From: Arthrobacter gengyunqii
GTDB lineage: Bacteria > Actinomycetota > Actinomycetes > Actinomycetales > Micrococcaceae
DNA: 64,000 bases
Assembly: GCF_023022985.1 (NCBI RefSeq)
Contig: NZ_CP095461.1
Coordinates: 1,922,001-1,986,000, forward strand
Direction: 5' to 3'
The notes below the pieces were generated by a model, which was given only the letters and a program-made list of their open reading frames with translations, was not told the origin of the DNA and made no database searches. How positions within the stretch are numbered: position 1 is the stretch's first letter; each line of letters starts with the position of its first letter. Positions 1 to 8,389 of this stretch are shown piece after piece. A program made the position numbers and the translations under genes.

Positions 1-388
1 CGTCCATGTCCTTCATATCCACGGCACCGCGGCCCCAGATCAGCCCGTCGCGTTCTTCGCCGCTGAACGGATCAACGGACCAGTCCTGCTTCTGTGCCGG
101 CACCACATCCAGATGGCCGTGCACCACGAGGGCGGGCAAGGAGGAATCACTGCCTTCCATCCGGGTGACCACCGAGGCACGGCCCGGAGCGGATTCAAAG
201 AGGTCAGCGTGCAGGCCGGCCTCCTCGATCAGTCCCGCTGTGTATTCGGCTGCTGCCCGCTCCCCCGGGCCGGATCCGTCGCCGAAGTTGGAGGTGTCAA
301 AGCGGATGAGCTCCTGGCAGATCCGGGTGACTTCATCTTCGGCGGTTGTTGGGCGCGCGGCGGACTCAGACGCAGTGGACTCAGACAT
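1..388 (-). CDS. M20 family metallopeptidase (N-terminal part, gene runs off the left edge)
   Basis: About 129 N-terminal residues of a zinc-dependent M20/M25/M40 peptidase or deacylase are present; the rest lies outside the window. The M20 signature is clear: HGHLDVVP at residues 90-97 carries metal ligands of the HxD type, and GRGAVDMKD near residue 120 supplies the bridging aspartate. Substrates in this family range from dipeptides to N-acyl amino acids, so the substrate cannot be named. The ATG at 388 follows a good ribosome site (AGGAGA at 391-396). The gene points away from tRNA-Leu and shares a 147-base upstream gap with it. The family call is secure, the exact substrate unknown. Confidence 0.9.
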   Translation of the reverse strand, partial: MSESTASESAARPTTAEDEVTRICQELIRFDTSNFGDGSGPGERAAAEYTAGLIEEAGLHADLFESAPGRASVVTRMEGSDSSLPALVVHGHLDVVPAQKQDWSVDPFSGEERDGLIWGRGAVDMKDMD

Positions 389-535
389 GTTTCTCCTTCG
401 ACGTGATTGCTGCCCAGCCTAGCCACCGAGGGCCTGACCAGCGCCGATTTACGGTTGCGGCCAAAACCGTGTTAGAGTTTTTCCCGTTGCTTCCGCAGCT
501 TTTGAACGACTGAAGAGCTTGCGGCAAACACCCAA

Positions 536-618
536 GCGCGGGTGGCGGAATGGCAGACGCGCTAGCTTGAGGTGCTAGTCCTCTAACGAGGGTGGGGGTT
601 CAAGTCCCCCTCCGCGCA
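536..618 (+). tRNA. tRNA-Leu (anticodon GAG)
   Basis: Class II tRNA with a long variable arm. The acceptor arm GCGCGGG (536-542) pairs with TCCGCGC (611-617) and the discriminator is A618. The anticodon stem CTAGC/GCTAG encloses loop TTGAGGT, giving anticodon GAG, which reads CUC/CUU leucine codons. The T arm is GGGGG-TTCAAGT-CCCCC. The genome does not encode CCA: the bases after the discriminator are CA then A. Confidence 0.96.
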
Positions 619-623
619 CAATC

Positions 624-658
624 AAAACCCCGGAATCCATTGGATTCCGGGGTTTTTT
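624..658 (+). terminator. Rho-independent terminator after tRNA-Leu
   Basis: A 12-base-pair stem (CCCCGGAATCCA at 628-639 with its complement at 641-652) is followed by TTTTTT and preceded by AAAA. It starts six bases past the mature tRNA end and would terminate the tRNA transcript. Confidence 0.9.
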
Positions 659-775
659 GTTGCCTTCCCCCGAACCGCCTGTCAGACGAAGTGACTTTTA
701 ACACATCCTGGAAAGGGACGGGCTGCACCTGCCCCTTCCCTGTCAGCCGCGCAGCGCCGCCGGTACCCTCTGTCT

Positions 776-2083
776 ATGGAAGGTGCAACGCTCCTTAACC
801 TGCTGCTTGTGGTGTTCTTCGTCCTGCTGGGAGGCATCTTCGCCGGAACCGAGATGGCGCTGGTCTCGCTGCGGGAGAGCCAGATCAGCCGCATCGAATC
901 ATCCGGGGCCGGCGGCAGGAAGATCGCCGAGCTGGCCCGCAACCCCAACCTGTTCCTGTCATCCATCCAGATTGGCGTGACCCTCTCGGGGTTTTTCTCC
1001 GCCGCCTACGGAGCTTCCGCCCTGGCGCCCGCCCTGGCACCTGCTCTGCGCGGACTGGGTCTTGGGCCTGCTGCGGCGAATGCACTGGCCTTCATCCTGC
1101 TGACCCTGGCGGTGGCCTACCTGTCCCTGGTCCTGGGCGAGCTGGTGCCCAAGCGGCTGGCCATGCAGAACGCCGAACGCTTCACCCGGCTCCTCGCTCC
1201 GCCCCTGAACGTCTTCGCCGTCATCATGCGGCCCGTCATCAAGCTGTTGTCGGTGTCCACTGATGCCGTGGTCCGGGTCCTCGGCGGCGATCCCAAGGTT
1301 AAGACGCCCCCGATCACCTCTCAGGAGCTGTGGGACATGGTGGCAGCCAGCCCCGTCCTTGCCGAGGACAGCCGGCGCATCCTCTCCGACGTTTTCGGCG
1401 CCGGTGACCGGCTGCTGCAGGAGGTCATGCGTCCCCGTCCCGAAGTGAAGTTCCTCTCCGCCGAGCTGACGGTGGCCGAGGCCCGGGCCATCGTGCATGA
1501 GCTCCCCTACTCGAGGTACCCGGTCATCAGGGACTCACCGGACGACGTCGTCGGCTTCATCCATGTGCGGGACCTCCTGCGGGAGGACGACGACGGCGGG
1601 CGGACGCGCGCGCGGTCGCTCGGGGACATTGCCCGCCCCATCCTTTTCCTTCCGGGCACCGCGCCGGTTGTCCCCTCGCTGTCCCGCATGCGGCGGGACG
1701 GGAGCCACATCGCCGTGGTGGCGGATGAATACGGCGGCACGGACGGCATCGTCACGCTGGAGGATCTGGTGGAAGAGCTGGTCGGGGAGATCTACGACGA
1801 GTACGACACTCTGCGGGATCCTGAAGACCGGCACCGGCGGATACGCGGGGACCTGGTGGTGGACGGCGCACTGATCCTGCAGGAATTCGAACGGCTCACC
1901 GGCTTTCCGCTGCCGGAAGGACAGTACGAAACGGTGGGCGGCTACATTATGGAGAGGCTGGGCAGGATAGCCAAACCCGGCGATATGGTCGAGGCTCCCG
2001 GATGCGAGCTGGAGGTGCTCACGCTGTCAAACCGGCGCATTGTGTCCGTGCGCGTTATACCCGAATCCAAGGAATCGAACTAA
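776..2083 (+). CDS. Hemolysin-family CNNM/CBS-domain membrane protein (CorB/TlyC-like)
   Basis: A 435-residue protein of the CNNM (DUF21) - CBS pair - CorC_HlyC family, often annotated hemolysin or Mg/Co efflux protein. The N-terminal half (about residues 1-185) is hydrophobic with the typical early GTEMALVSLRES segment. CBS domains lie at about 215-270 and 285-345, the second ending in TDGIVTLEDLVEELVGEI, and a CorC_HlyC domain fills about 355-430. Relatives act in magnesium homeostasis; the hemolysin label is historical. ATG start at 776. It stands alone: about 115 bases separate it from the tRNA terminator and 157 bases follow before an amino-acid permease. Confidence 0.9.
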   Translation: MEGATLLNLLLVVFFVLLGGIFAGTEMALVSLRESQISRIESSGAGGRKIAELARNPNLFLSSIQIGVTLSGFFSAAYGASALAPALAPALRGLGLGPAAANALAFILLTLAVAYLSLVLGELVPKRLAMQNAERFTRLLAPPLNVFAVIMRPVIKLLSVSTDAVVRVLGGDPKVKTPPITSQELWDMVAASPVLAEDSRRILSDVFGAGDRLLQEVMRPRPEVKFLSAELTVAEARAIVHELPYSRYPVIRDSPDDVVGFIHVRDLLREDDDGGRTRARSLGDIARPILFLPGTAPVVPSLSRMRRDGSHIAVVADEYGGTDGIVTLEDLVEELVGEIYDEYDTLRDPEDRHRRIRGDLVVDGALILQEFERLTGFPLPEGQYETVGGYIMERLGRIAKPGDMVEAPGCELEVLTLSNRRIVSVRVIPESKESN

Positions 2084-2102
2084 CCTGCGTCCATGCGCTT
2101 CG

Positions 2103-2132
2103 GTTACGGGTGCCTGCGTCAATTACCGTAAC
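2103..2132. promoter_or_regulatory. Inverted repeat upstream of the amino-acid permease
   Basis: GTTACGG (2103-2109) and CCGTAAC (2126-2132) form an exact inverted repeat with a 16-base spacer, about 110 bases before the permease start at 2241. It could be a regulator site or a leader hairpin. No regulator gene is nearby and no consensus is recognised. Confidence 0.35.
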
Positions 2133-2240
2133 ATTGCTATGCCGCCCAGAAGCGCAGAGAATACCGGGCACGGGCCGTGAGCCCCTTTCCGGCAAGGCCC
2201 GGTCCGCATATGCAGATATCCAGAAAGCAGGAAAGCCGCC

Positions 2241-3647
2241 ATGGCCGAAACAAAAAACGACCCGGGAGCCCCCGAACTTAAGCGGGTGATGGGCACCAAG
2301 CTCCTCCTGCTGTTCATCGTCGGCGACATTCTTGGAACCGGCGTTTACGCCCTGACCGGGCAAGTGGCCGGCGAGATTGGCGGTGCCGCCTGGGCGCCGA
2401 TCCTGGTCGCCTTCTTCGTCGCGACGATTACTGCTCTCTCCTATCTTGAGCTCGTGACCAAATTCCCGCAGGCAGCCGGTGCAGCACTTTATGCCCACAA
2501 GGCCTTTGGAATTCACTTCGTCACCTTCCTCGTGACCTTTGCGGTCCTGAGCTCCGGCATCACCTCGGCATCCACTGCCGCCAAGTTCCTGGCTGAGAAC
2601 TTCATCGTCGGGTTCAATCTCGACTGGGGACAGACCGGCGTCACCTGGGTGGCCGTCATCTTCATGCTGGTGCTCGCCCTGATCAATCTGCGCGGTGTCG
2701 GGGAGAGCATTAAGTTCAATGTGGTCCTGACGATCATCGAACTCACCGGCCTGCTCATCGTGATCCTGATTGGCTTCTGGGCCATGGGTCAGGGCAACGT
2801 CGATTTCTCGCGCGTAATGGTCTTCGAAACCGAGGGCAACAAGAGTGTTTTCCTTGCCCTCACTGCGGCCACCTCATTGGCCTTCTTCTCAATGGTCGGA
2901 TTTGAAGACAGCGTCAATATGGCCGAGGAGACGCGAGACCCGGCCAAGATCTTCCCGAAGGTCATGCTGACCGGACTGGGAATCACCCTGGTCGTGTATC
3001 TGCTGGTCTCCATTGCCGCCGTCGCCATTGTTCCCGTGGGCCAACTGTCTGCCAGTGCAACGCCGCTGCTGGAAGTTGTCCGTGCCGGTGCCCCCAACCT
3101 GCCGGTGGACGTTATCTATCCGTTCCTGTCGATCTTCGCGGTGGCCAACACGGCCCTGATCAACATGCTGATGGCCAGCCGCCTGCTTTACGGCATGGCC
3201 AAGCAGGACGTCCTCCCCCGTTCCCTTTCCAAGGTCCTTCCGGGCCGCCGCACCCCGTGGGCATCGATCCTCTTCACCACCGCCATCGCCCTGGGACTGA
3301 TCATCCTTGTCACCAACTTCATGGGCAAGGAAACCGTCACCGCGTTGGGCGGCACCACCGCCCTGCTGCTGCTGGCCGTCTTCACCGTGGTGAATATTGC
3401 CTGCCTGGTGCTGCGCCGCACTCCGCACGAAGGCAAGCACTTCCGTTCCCCCGGCTTCCTTCCGTACGTGGGCGTTTTCACCTGTGCGTTCCTCCTCGGT
3501 CCCTGGGCGCAGGATCCGATCGAGTACCAGATCGCCGGCCTGCTGCTGGTCCTGGGCCTGCTGCTCTGGGTCCTGACCTGGTTCTGGAACCGGGCCGTGC
3601 GTGCCAAGAAGACCCGGTTCACCGATGCCGAAGAAATCCGCGGCTAG
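2241..3647 (+). CDS. APC-superfamily amino-acid permease
   Basis: A 468-residue integral membrane protein with about 12 hydrophobic segments. The N-terminal segment MGTKLLLLFIVGDILGTGVY has the APC signature (GDILGTGV, first unwound helix), and the stretch FSMVGFEDSVNMAEETRDP matches the conserved helix 6 and following loop of amino-acid permeases. It should import an amino acid or amine with a cation or by exchange; the substrate cannot be read. The start at 2241 follows a GGAAAG ribosome site. A universal stress protein gene starts 38 bases after the stop, a pairing common in actinobacteria and suggestive of one transcript. Confidence 0.92.
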   Translation: MAETKNDPGAPELKRVMGTKLLLLFIVGDILGTGVYALTGQVAGEIGGAAWAPILVAFFVATITALSYLELVTKFPQAAGAALYAHKAFGIHFVTFLVTFAVLSSGITSASTAAKFLAENFIVGFNLDWGQTGVTWVAVIFMLVLALINLRGVGESIKFNVVLTIIELTGLLIVILIGFWAMGQGNVDFSRVMVFETEGNKSVFLALTAATSLAFFSMVGFEDSVNMAEETRDPAKIFPKVMLTGLGITLVVYLLVSIAAVAIVPVGQLSASATPLLEVVRAGAPNLPVDVIYPFLSIFAVANTALINMLMASRLLYGMAKQDVLPRSLSKVLPGRRTPWASILFTTAIALGLIILVTNFMGKETVTALGGTTALLLLAVFTVVNIACLVLRRTPHEGKHFRSPGFLPYVGVFTCAFLLGPWAQDPIEYQIAGLLLVLGLLLWVLTWFWNRAVRAKKTRFTDAEEIRG

Positions 3648-3685
3648 GCACTTCCGCCCGTTTACGTCCCTACGTCAGGAGCATC

Positions 3686-4090
3686 ATGAGTATTGTTGTC
3701 GGTTTTCTTCCCACCCCGGAGGGCGCCGCCGCCCTTGAGGCTGCACGCCGCGAAGCCGCGGCGCAGTCCACCACGCTGGTGATCGTGAACGTGGGTTCCC
3801 CCCGGCACGGTCTGCACCACCAGGAGCAGGAAGAAGCCAATCAGGCCGCCGTCGAGAATCTTGAAAAAGAGCTGCGCGCCGCCGGGGCGGATTTCCGGCT
3901 GGTTCACCCCGTGGGCGACTACGACCCGGCCGAGGAAATCCTCAAAGCGGCTGAAGATCCGCAGGTGGAGCTCATCGTCCTGGGGCTGCGCCGCCGCACA
4001 CCGGTGGGCAAGATGCTGCTCGGAAGCACCGCCCAGCGGGTGCTGCTGCAGTCCGACTGCCCGGTCCTGGCGGTCAAGGCTCACCACTAG
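3686..4090 (+). CDS. Universal stress protein (UspA family)
   Basis: A single UspA domain of 134 residues. The C-terminal part GLRRRTPVGKMLLGSTAQRVLLQ carries the ATP-binding-type G-x2-G-x9-G-S/T pattern in slightly altered form, and SDCPVLAVK is the usual last strand. The ATG at 3686 is preceded by AGGAG. The location directly behind an APC permease suggests it accompanies or modulates that transporter; this is inference from position only. A strong bidirectional hairpin follows the stop codon. Confidence 0.92.
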   Translation: MSIVVGFLPTPEGAAALEAARREAAAQSTTLVIVNVGSPRHGLHHQEQEEANQAAVENLEKELRAAGADFRLVHPVGDYDPAEEILKAAEDPQVELIVLGLRRRTPVGKMLLGSTAQRVLLQSDCPVLAVKAHH

Positions 4091-4124
4091 GATCCTTTTG
4101 CATGCCCGCCGGTTCCCCGGCGGG

Positions 4125-4174
4125 ATACGGCTGTGGCCGGCACCCAAGGTTTCGGGTGCCGGCCACAGCCGTAT
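4125..4174. terminator. Bidirectional terminator: perfect 21-bp stem between convergent genes
   Basis: Bases 4125-4145 and 4154-4174 are exact inverted copies with an 8-base loop, sitting between the rightward stress-protein gene and the leftward sugar permease gene. There is no T-run on either side. A smaller GC hairpin (around 4104-4124) precedes it. Confidence 0.8.
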
Positions 4175-4204
4175 CTGGAAACATGCTCCGGGGTCGCTGC
4201 ACTC

Positions 4205-5452
4205 CTACGTGATGGAGGCCGATCCGCGGCGCTTGTTGAACACATCAAAGGCAACGGCAGCCAGGAGCACCAGACCCTTGATGAGCTGCTGATACTCGGT
4301 TCCAACGCCCATGATGGACATGCCGTTGTTCAGGATGCCGATGATCAGGCCGCCGATGATGGCTCCCGTGACCCGGCCAATGCCGCCGGTGACTGCGGCG
4401 CCGCCGATGAAGACGGCGGCAATGGCATCGAGTTCGAAGCCTTCGCCGGCTTTCGGGCTGGCGAGGTTCAGCTGGGCGGTGAAGACCAGACCGGCCAGGG
4501 CGGCCAGGACACCCATGTTGATGAACACGGTGAACGTGGTCCGCTTGGTGTTGATGCCGGAGAGCTCGGCGGCGTGCAGGTTTCCACCCATGGCGTAGAT
4601 GTGGCGGCCCCACACGCTGCGGTTCATGACGGCGGAGTAACCAACGGTGAGCAGGCCCAGGATCACGAGCACGATGGGCGTGCCGCGGTAGCTGGCCAGC
4701 AGGTAGGTGATGAAGAGGACCATGCCCGCGGTCAGGGCCAGCTTGGCAGCGAACCAGAGCAGCGGTTCGTCCACGAGCTGGTGGCGGCGGCGGATCATCC
4801 GCTGGCGGATGCCCGAGCCAACCAGTGCCGCTGCGGACAGCACGCCGATGATGACCGTCATCGGCTCCAGGAAACTCGTTCCGCCCCCGAGATCGGGGAG
4901 GAACCCGCTGCCCAGGTCACGGAACTGATCCGGGAAGGGCGAGATCTGCTTGTTCTGCAGGACAATCTGCGTCAACCCGCGGAAAGTCAGCATGCCGGCC
5001 AGGGTCACAATGAAGGCCGGTATGCCGAAGTAGGCAATCCAGAAGCCCTGCCAGGCGCCGACGGCGGCTCCAAGGACCAGGCAGAGGATGGCGGCCATCC
5101 ACCAGGGAAGTCCCCACTGGGTGATCATGACGCCGGCGGCGGCGCCGGTGAAGGCGACCACCGAACCAACGGACAGGTCAATGTGCCCGGCAATAATGAC
5201 AAGCACCATGCCTACGGCCAGAATCAGGATGTAGCTGTTCTGGATGATCAGGTTGGAGACGTTGATCGGCGCCAGCGTGATCCCGTTGGTGGCGATCTGG
5301 AAGAAAATGATGATGGCGATGAGGGCGATGAACAGCCCAACCTGGCGCAGCTGCCCGGTCAGGTAGTTCAGGGCCGAGCTGACCATTCCTTTGGGTTGGC
5401 CCTTCGGGGCCGGAACACCGGTGTTCGGTCCCTGGTCGGTGAGAGTGCTCAT
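4205..5452 (-). CDS. mmsB: Monosaccharide ABC transporter permease (GguB/XylH-like)
   Basis: A 415-residue permease of the ribose/xylose/galactose importer class (BPD_transp_2), with about ten membrane segments. Typical sequences are the [10 protein letters not shown] motif near residue 88 and the late stretch [19 protein letters not shown], the EAA-like coupling region. Length and the central cytoplasmic insertion fit the GguB/MmsB type, which pairs with ChvE-like binding proteins. It is the third gene of the leftward operon and its ATG overlaps the ATPase stop codon region (5449-5452), implying translational coupling. The sugar substrate is not determined; homologues take glucose, galactose, xylose or arabinose. 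Confidence 0.9.
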   Translation of the reverse strand: MSTLTDQGPNTGVPAPKGQPKGMVSSALNYLTGQLRQVGLFIALIAIIIFFQIATNGITLAPINVSNLIIQNSYILILAVGMVLVIIAGHIDLSVGSVVAFTGAAAGVMITQWGLPWWMAAILCLVLGAAVGAWQGFWIAYFGIPAFIVTLAGMLTFRGLTQIVLQNKQISPFPDQFRDLGSGFLPDLGGGTSFLEPMTVIIGVLSAAALVGSGIRQRMIRRRHQLVDEPLLWFAAKLALTAGMVLFITYLLASYRGTPIVLVILGLLTVGYSAVMNRSVWGRHIYAMGGNLHAAELSGINTKRTTFTVFINMGVLAALAGLVFTAQLNLASPKAGEGFELDAIAAVFIGGAAVTGGIGRVTGAIIGGLIIGILNNGMSIMGVGTEYQQLIKGLVLLAAVAFDVFNKRRGSASIT

Positions 5453-7011
5453 TGGCTTTCCTTGTCTGTCGCGGCGGCAGCGGTCCTGGCATCGCGGGTC
5501 ATGTACTGCATGAGGTATTCGGCACTTGCCTTTTCGCGCGGGACATCAGCGGTGATCCGGCCTTCGGCGAGGGTGTAGATGCGGTCGCAGATACCCAGCA
5601 GTTCCGGCAGCTCCGAGGAAATGACGATGATGGCTTTTCCTTGGTCTGCCAGTTCGTTGATGATGGTGTAGATCTCGTACTTGGCTCCCACATCGATGCC
5701 GCGGGTGGGCTCATCGAGGATCAGGACATCCGGGTTCGTGTGGATCCATTTGGACAGCACCACCTTCTGCTGGTTGCCGCCCGAGAGTTTTCCGGTCACG
5801 GCCGTGACCGAGGGAGCCTTGATGTTCATGCTGCCGCGGTACTTCTCAGCCGTCAGGTGCTCCCGGTAAGGATCCACCCAGCCGCGGACCGACAATTTGT
5901 TCAGCCCCGACATCGAAATGTTGCGCTTGATGTCCTCGATGAGGTTCAGGCCGTACCGTTTGCGGTCCTCGGTGGCATAGGCCAATCCGTGGCGGATGGC
6001 CTGGCCGACGTTCTTCATGGTGATTTCGCGGCCGTTCTTGTACACGCGGCCGCTGATGTTGTGCCCGTAGCTGTGGCCGAAGACGCTCATCGCCAACTCC
6101 GTGCGGCCTGCCCCCATGAGACCGGCGATGCCGACAATTTCGCCCGCCCGAACATTGATGTTCGCCTCGGAAACCACCCGGCGGGAACGGTCCAGCGGGT
6201 GGTGCACGGTCCAGTCCTCGATGCGGAGGACTTCGTCTCCGATCGAAGAGGTGTGTTCCGGGTACCTGTTGTCCAGATCCCGGCCCACCATGCCCCGGAT
6301 GATGCGCTCCTCGGAGATGTCGTCCTTGTGCATGTCCAGGGTTTCAATCGTCCGGCCGTCGCGGATGATGGTCACGGCGTCGGCGATGGACTTAATTTCG
6401 TTGAGCTTGTGGCTGATGATGATGCAGGTGATTCCGTCTGAGCGCAGGCCCTTGATCAGGCCCAGCAGATGTTCGGAGTCTTCATCGTTCAGGGCAGCGG
6501 TGGGCTCATCCAGGATCAGCACCTTGACGCGCTTGGACAGTGCCTTGGCGATTTCCACCAGCTGCTGCTTGCCCACTCCAATGTCCTGGATGCGGGTCGC
6601 AGGGTTCTCCGTCAGCCCAACCCGTTCCAGAAGCTTTGCCGCCTCCAGATTGGTCTTGTGCCAGTCGATGAATCCGCCGCGCGCCTGCTCATTTCCCAGA
6701 TAGATGTTTTCCGCTATGGACAAGAAGGGGCTGAGGGCCAGTTCCTGGTGGATGATGACCACGCCGGCGGCTTCCGAGTCCTTGATGTCCTTGTATTGCT
6801 GCAGCTCCCCCTCCAGCAGGATTTCGCCCTCATAGGTGCCTGCGGGGTAGACCCCGGAAAGCACCTTCATCAGGGTGGATTTGCCGGCACCGTTTTCACC
6901 GCAGATGGCGTGCACGTGCCCCTGTTGCACGTCCAGGGAGACGTCCTGCAGCGCCTTGACCCCGGGGAAGGTCTTGGTAATCCCCCGCATGGAAAGAATG
7001 TTTTCGTTCAC
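5449..7011 (-). CDS. mmsA: Monosaccharide ABC transporter ATP-binding protein (double ATPase, GguA-like)
   Basis: About 520 residues with two ABC domains. The first has Walker [10 protein letters not shown] near residue 39, signature [13 protein letters not shown] and Walker [13 protein letters not shown]. The second has a degenerate P-loop ([10 protein letters not shown]), then [14 protein letters not shown] and [13 protein letters not shown]. This is the fused ATPase of ribose-type sugar importers. I place the start at GTG 7011, preceded by AAGGA seven bases upstream and followed by [16 protein letters not shown], the expected family N-terminus. The reading frame stays open to a GTG at 7068, but that codon lies inside a strong hairpin and would add an unusual Ala-rich leader. 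Confidence 0.9.
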   Translation of the reverse strand: MNENILSMRGITKTFPGVKALQDVSLDVQQGHVHAICGENGAGKSTLMKVLSGVYPAGTYEGEILLEGELQQYKDIKDSEAAGVVIIHQELALSPFLSIAENIYLGNEQARGGFIDWHKTNLEAAKLLERVGLTENPATRIQDIGVGKQQLVEIAKALSKRVKVLILDEPTAALNDEDSEHLLGLIKGLRSDGITCIIISHKLNEIKSIADAVTIIRDGRTIETLDMHKDDISEERIIRGMVGRDLDNRYPEHTSSIGDEVLRIEDWTVHHPLDRSRRVVSEANINVRAGEIVGIAGLMGAGRTELAMSVFGHSYGHNISGRVYKNGREITMKNVGQAIRHGLAYATEDRKRYGLNLIEDIKRNISMSGLNKLSVRGWVDPYREHLTAEKYRGSMNIKAPSVTAVTGKLSGGNQQKVVLSKWIHTNPDVLILDEPTRGIDVGAKYEIYTIINELADQGKAIIVISSELPELLGICDRIYTLAEGRITADVPREKASAEYLMQYMTRDARTAAAATDKESQ

Positions 7012-7027
7012 GATCGTGTCCTTGCCG

Positions 7028-7071
7028 GCAGTGTCCGGGGCGGCAGCGCTGGCGGCCGCCCCGGACACTGC
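7028..7071 (-). promoter_or_regulatory. Intercistronic hairpin between binding-protein and ATPase genes
   Basis: A 17-bp perfect stem (7028-7044 with 7055-7071) and 10-base loop lie in the gap between the binding-protein stop (7084) and the ATPase start. There is no following T-run. Such hairpins in sugar-importer operons usually protect the upstream message or reduce read-through, so the binding protein is made in excess; that role here is inference. Confidence 0.7.
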
Positions 7072-7083
7072 GGTGGTCGGGAG

Positions 7084-8214
7084 TTACTGCAGGTCGGAGG
7101 CTTCGTAGTAGCCGCTGTCGACAAGGAGTTCCTTGTAGTTGTCCTTGGTGACCACGATGGGGTCCAACAGGTAGGTCGGAACAATCTTGACCTTGTTGTC
7201 GTACGTCTCCGTGTCATTGACCTCGGGCTCTTCACCCTTGAGGACGTCATCGACCATCTCGACGGTCTGCTCGCCAAGGGCACGCGTGTCCTTGAAGATC
7301 GTCGAGTACTGCTGGTTGTCCATGATCGACTTCACCGAGGCCGCTTCGGCGTCCTGGCCGGTGATGACGGGCAGGGCATCCGGTGCATAACCGGATCCGG
7401 TCAGCGCCGAGATGATCCCGAGCGAAATGCCGTCATACGGGGACAGCACGCCGTCTACCTTCTCGCCGCCCGAGTAGGTGCTGGCAATCAGGTTCTGCAT
7501 GCGCTTCTGGGCCGTGGCGGGATCCCAGCGCAGCGTCGCAATCTGGGTGAAGGCGGTCTGGCCGCTCTTGACGGTCAGGGTGCCCTTGTCGATGTAGGGC
7601 TGCAGGGTGTCCATGGCGCCGTCGTAGAAGAAGTTGGCGTTGTTGTCATCCGGGCTGCCGGCGAAGAGCTCAATGTTCTTGGGCTCGGTGGCGCCCGTCT
7701 CCTTGCCGTCGGCGTCGAGGATGCCCAGGCCGGTCAGCAGCGACGTGGCCTGCTGCACGCCCACGGTGTAGTTGTCGAAGGTGGTGTAGTAGTCCACGTT
7801 CTCGTTGCCCGTGATCAGGCGGTCGTAGGCGATGACCTTGATGCCGGCGGCTGCGGCATTGTCCAGCTGGTCGCTGAGGGCGGTGCCGTCGATGGCGGCG
7901 ACGACCAGCACCTTGGCGCCCTTGGTGATCATGTTGGACACCTGCTGGACCTGGGTCGGAATGTCGTCATCCGCATATTCCAGCGTTGTCTCATAGCCGA
8001 GATCCTCCAGGGAGGCCTGGATGGAGTCGCCGTCCTTGATCCAGCGTTCGGAGGTTTTGGTGGGCATCGCGATGCCCACCAGTGCGCCGGAGTTGTCGCC
8101 TGAATCGGCGGTGTCGGAATCAGCGCCTCCGCGGCCTGTTCCGGAGCCGCAGCCTGCCACGGAAACGGCAAGAACGCCGGCCGTCAGGCTGAGGAGGAGT
8201 TTACTGGTTTTCAC
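7084..8214 (-). CDS. chvE: Sugar-binding lipoprotein of the ABC importer (ChvE-like)
   Basis: A 376-residue periplasmic-binding-protein family 1 member, anchored as a lipoprotein. The signal sequence [20 protein letters not shown] ends in lipobox VAG-C, followed by a Gly/Asp/Ser-rich linker. The mature part begins [19 protein letters not shown] and contains [18 protein letters not shown], both typical of ChvE/GguX-type multiple-monosaccharide binding proteins. The start is GTG 8214; the frame continues upstream but the signal peptide fixes this start. It is the first gene of the operon, with a LacI-type operator about 110 bases upstream. Confidence 0.92.
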   Translation of the reverse strand: MKTSKLLLSLTAGVLAVSVAGCGSGTGRGGADSDTADSGDNSGALVGIAMPTKTSERWIKDGDSIQASLEDLGYETTLEYADDDIPTQVQQVSNMITKGAKVLVVAAIDGTALSDQLDNAAAAGIKVIAYDRLITGNENVDYYTTFDNYTVGVQQATSLLTGLGILDADGKETGATEPKNIELFAGSPDDNNANFFYDGAMDTLQPYIDKGTLTVKSGQTAFTQIATLRWDPATAQKRMQNLIASTYSGGEKVDGVLSPYDGISLGIISALTGSGYAPDALPVITGQDAEAASVKSIMDNQQYSTIFKDTRALGEQTVEMVDDVLKGEEPEVNDTETYDNKVKIVPTYLLDPIVVTKDNYKELLVDSGYYEASDLQ

Positions 8215-8319
8215 GAAGGAGCCCTTTCGATGGACGTCTCTGTCTAACGGGGGAATCTGCCGAATCGCAAGAAGCGGCTTTAATCTTTCCACTGCGGCCG
8301 GGCCGAAGGAGAACTGGAT

Positions 8320-8343
8320 CACATTAATGTGAGCGCTAACATT
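8320..8343. promoter_or_regulatory. Two overlapping palindromic operators upstream of the sugar importer
   Basis: CACATTAATGTG (8320-8331) is a perfect 12-base palindrome. It overlaps an 18-base near-palindrome, AATGTGAGCGCTAACATT (8326-8343), broken at one base pair only. The second has the central CG and AGCGCT core typical of LacI-family sugar repressor sites. Both lie about 110-130 bases before the binding-protein start. No LacI gene is within the window. Confidence 0.7.
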
Positions 8344-8389
8344 ATGGCGCCCCGCAGTGCCGTGTTGTCAATCCGGGCTCAGAATGGCC

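Noticed and set aside
2084..2240. Riboswitch upstream of the amino-acid permease
   Set aside because: Only one 7-bp inverted repeat was found; no known aptamer core or terminator follows.
4133..5578. 481-codon open frame on the plus strand
   Set aside because: It runs antisense through the sugar permease gene. Long antisense frames are expected in GC-rich coding DNA. The translation is Asp/Gly/His-rich without any domain.
6469..8103. 544-codon frame on the plus strand
   Set aside because: Antisense to the sugar ATPase and binding-protein genes; no ribosome site or recognisable motif.
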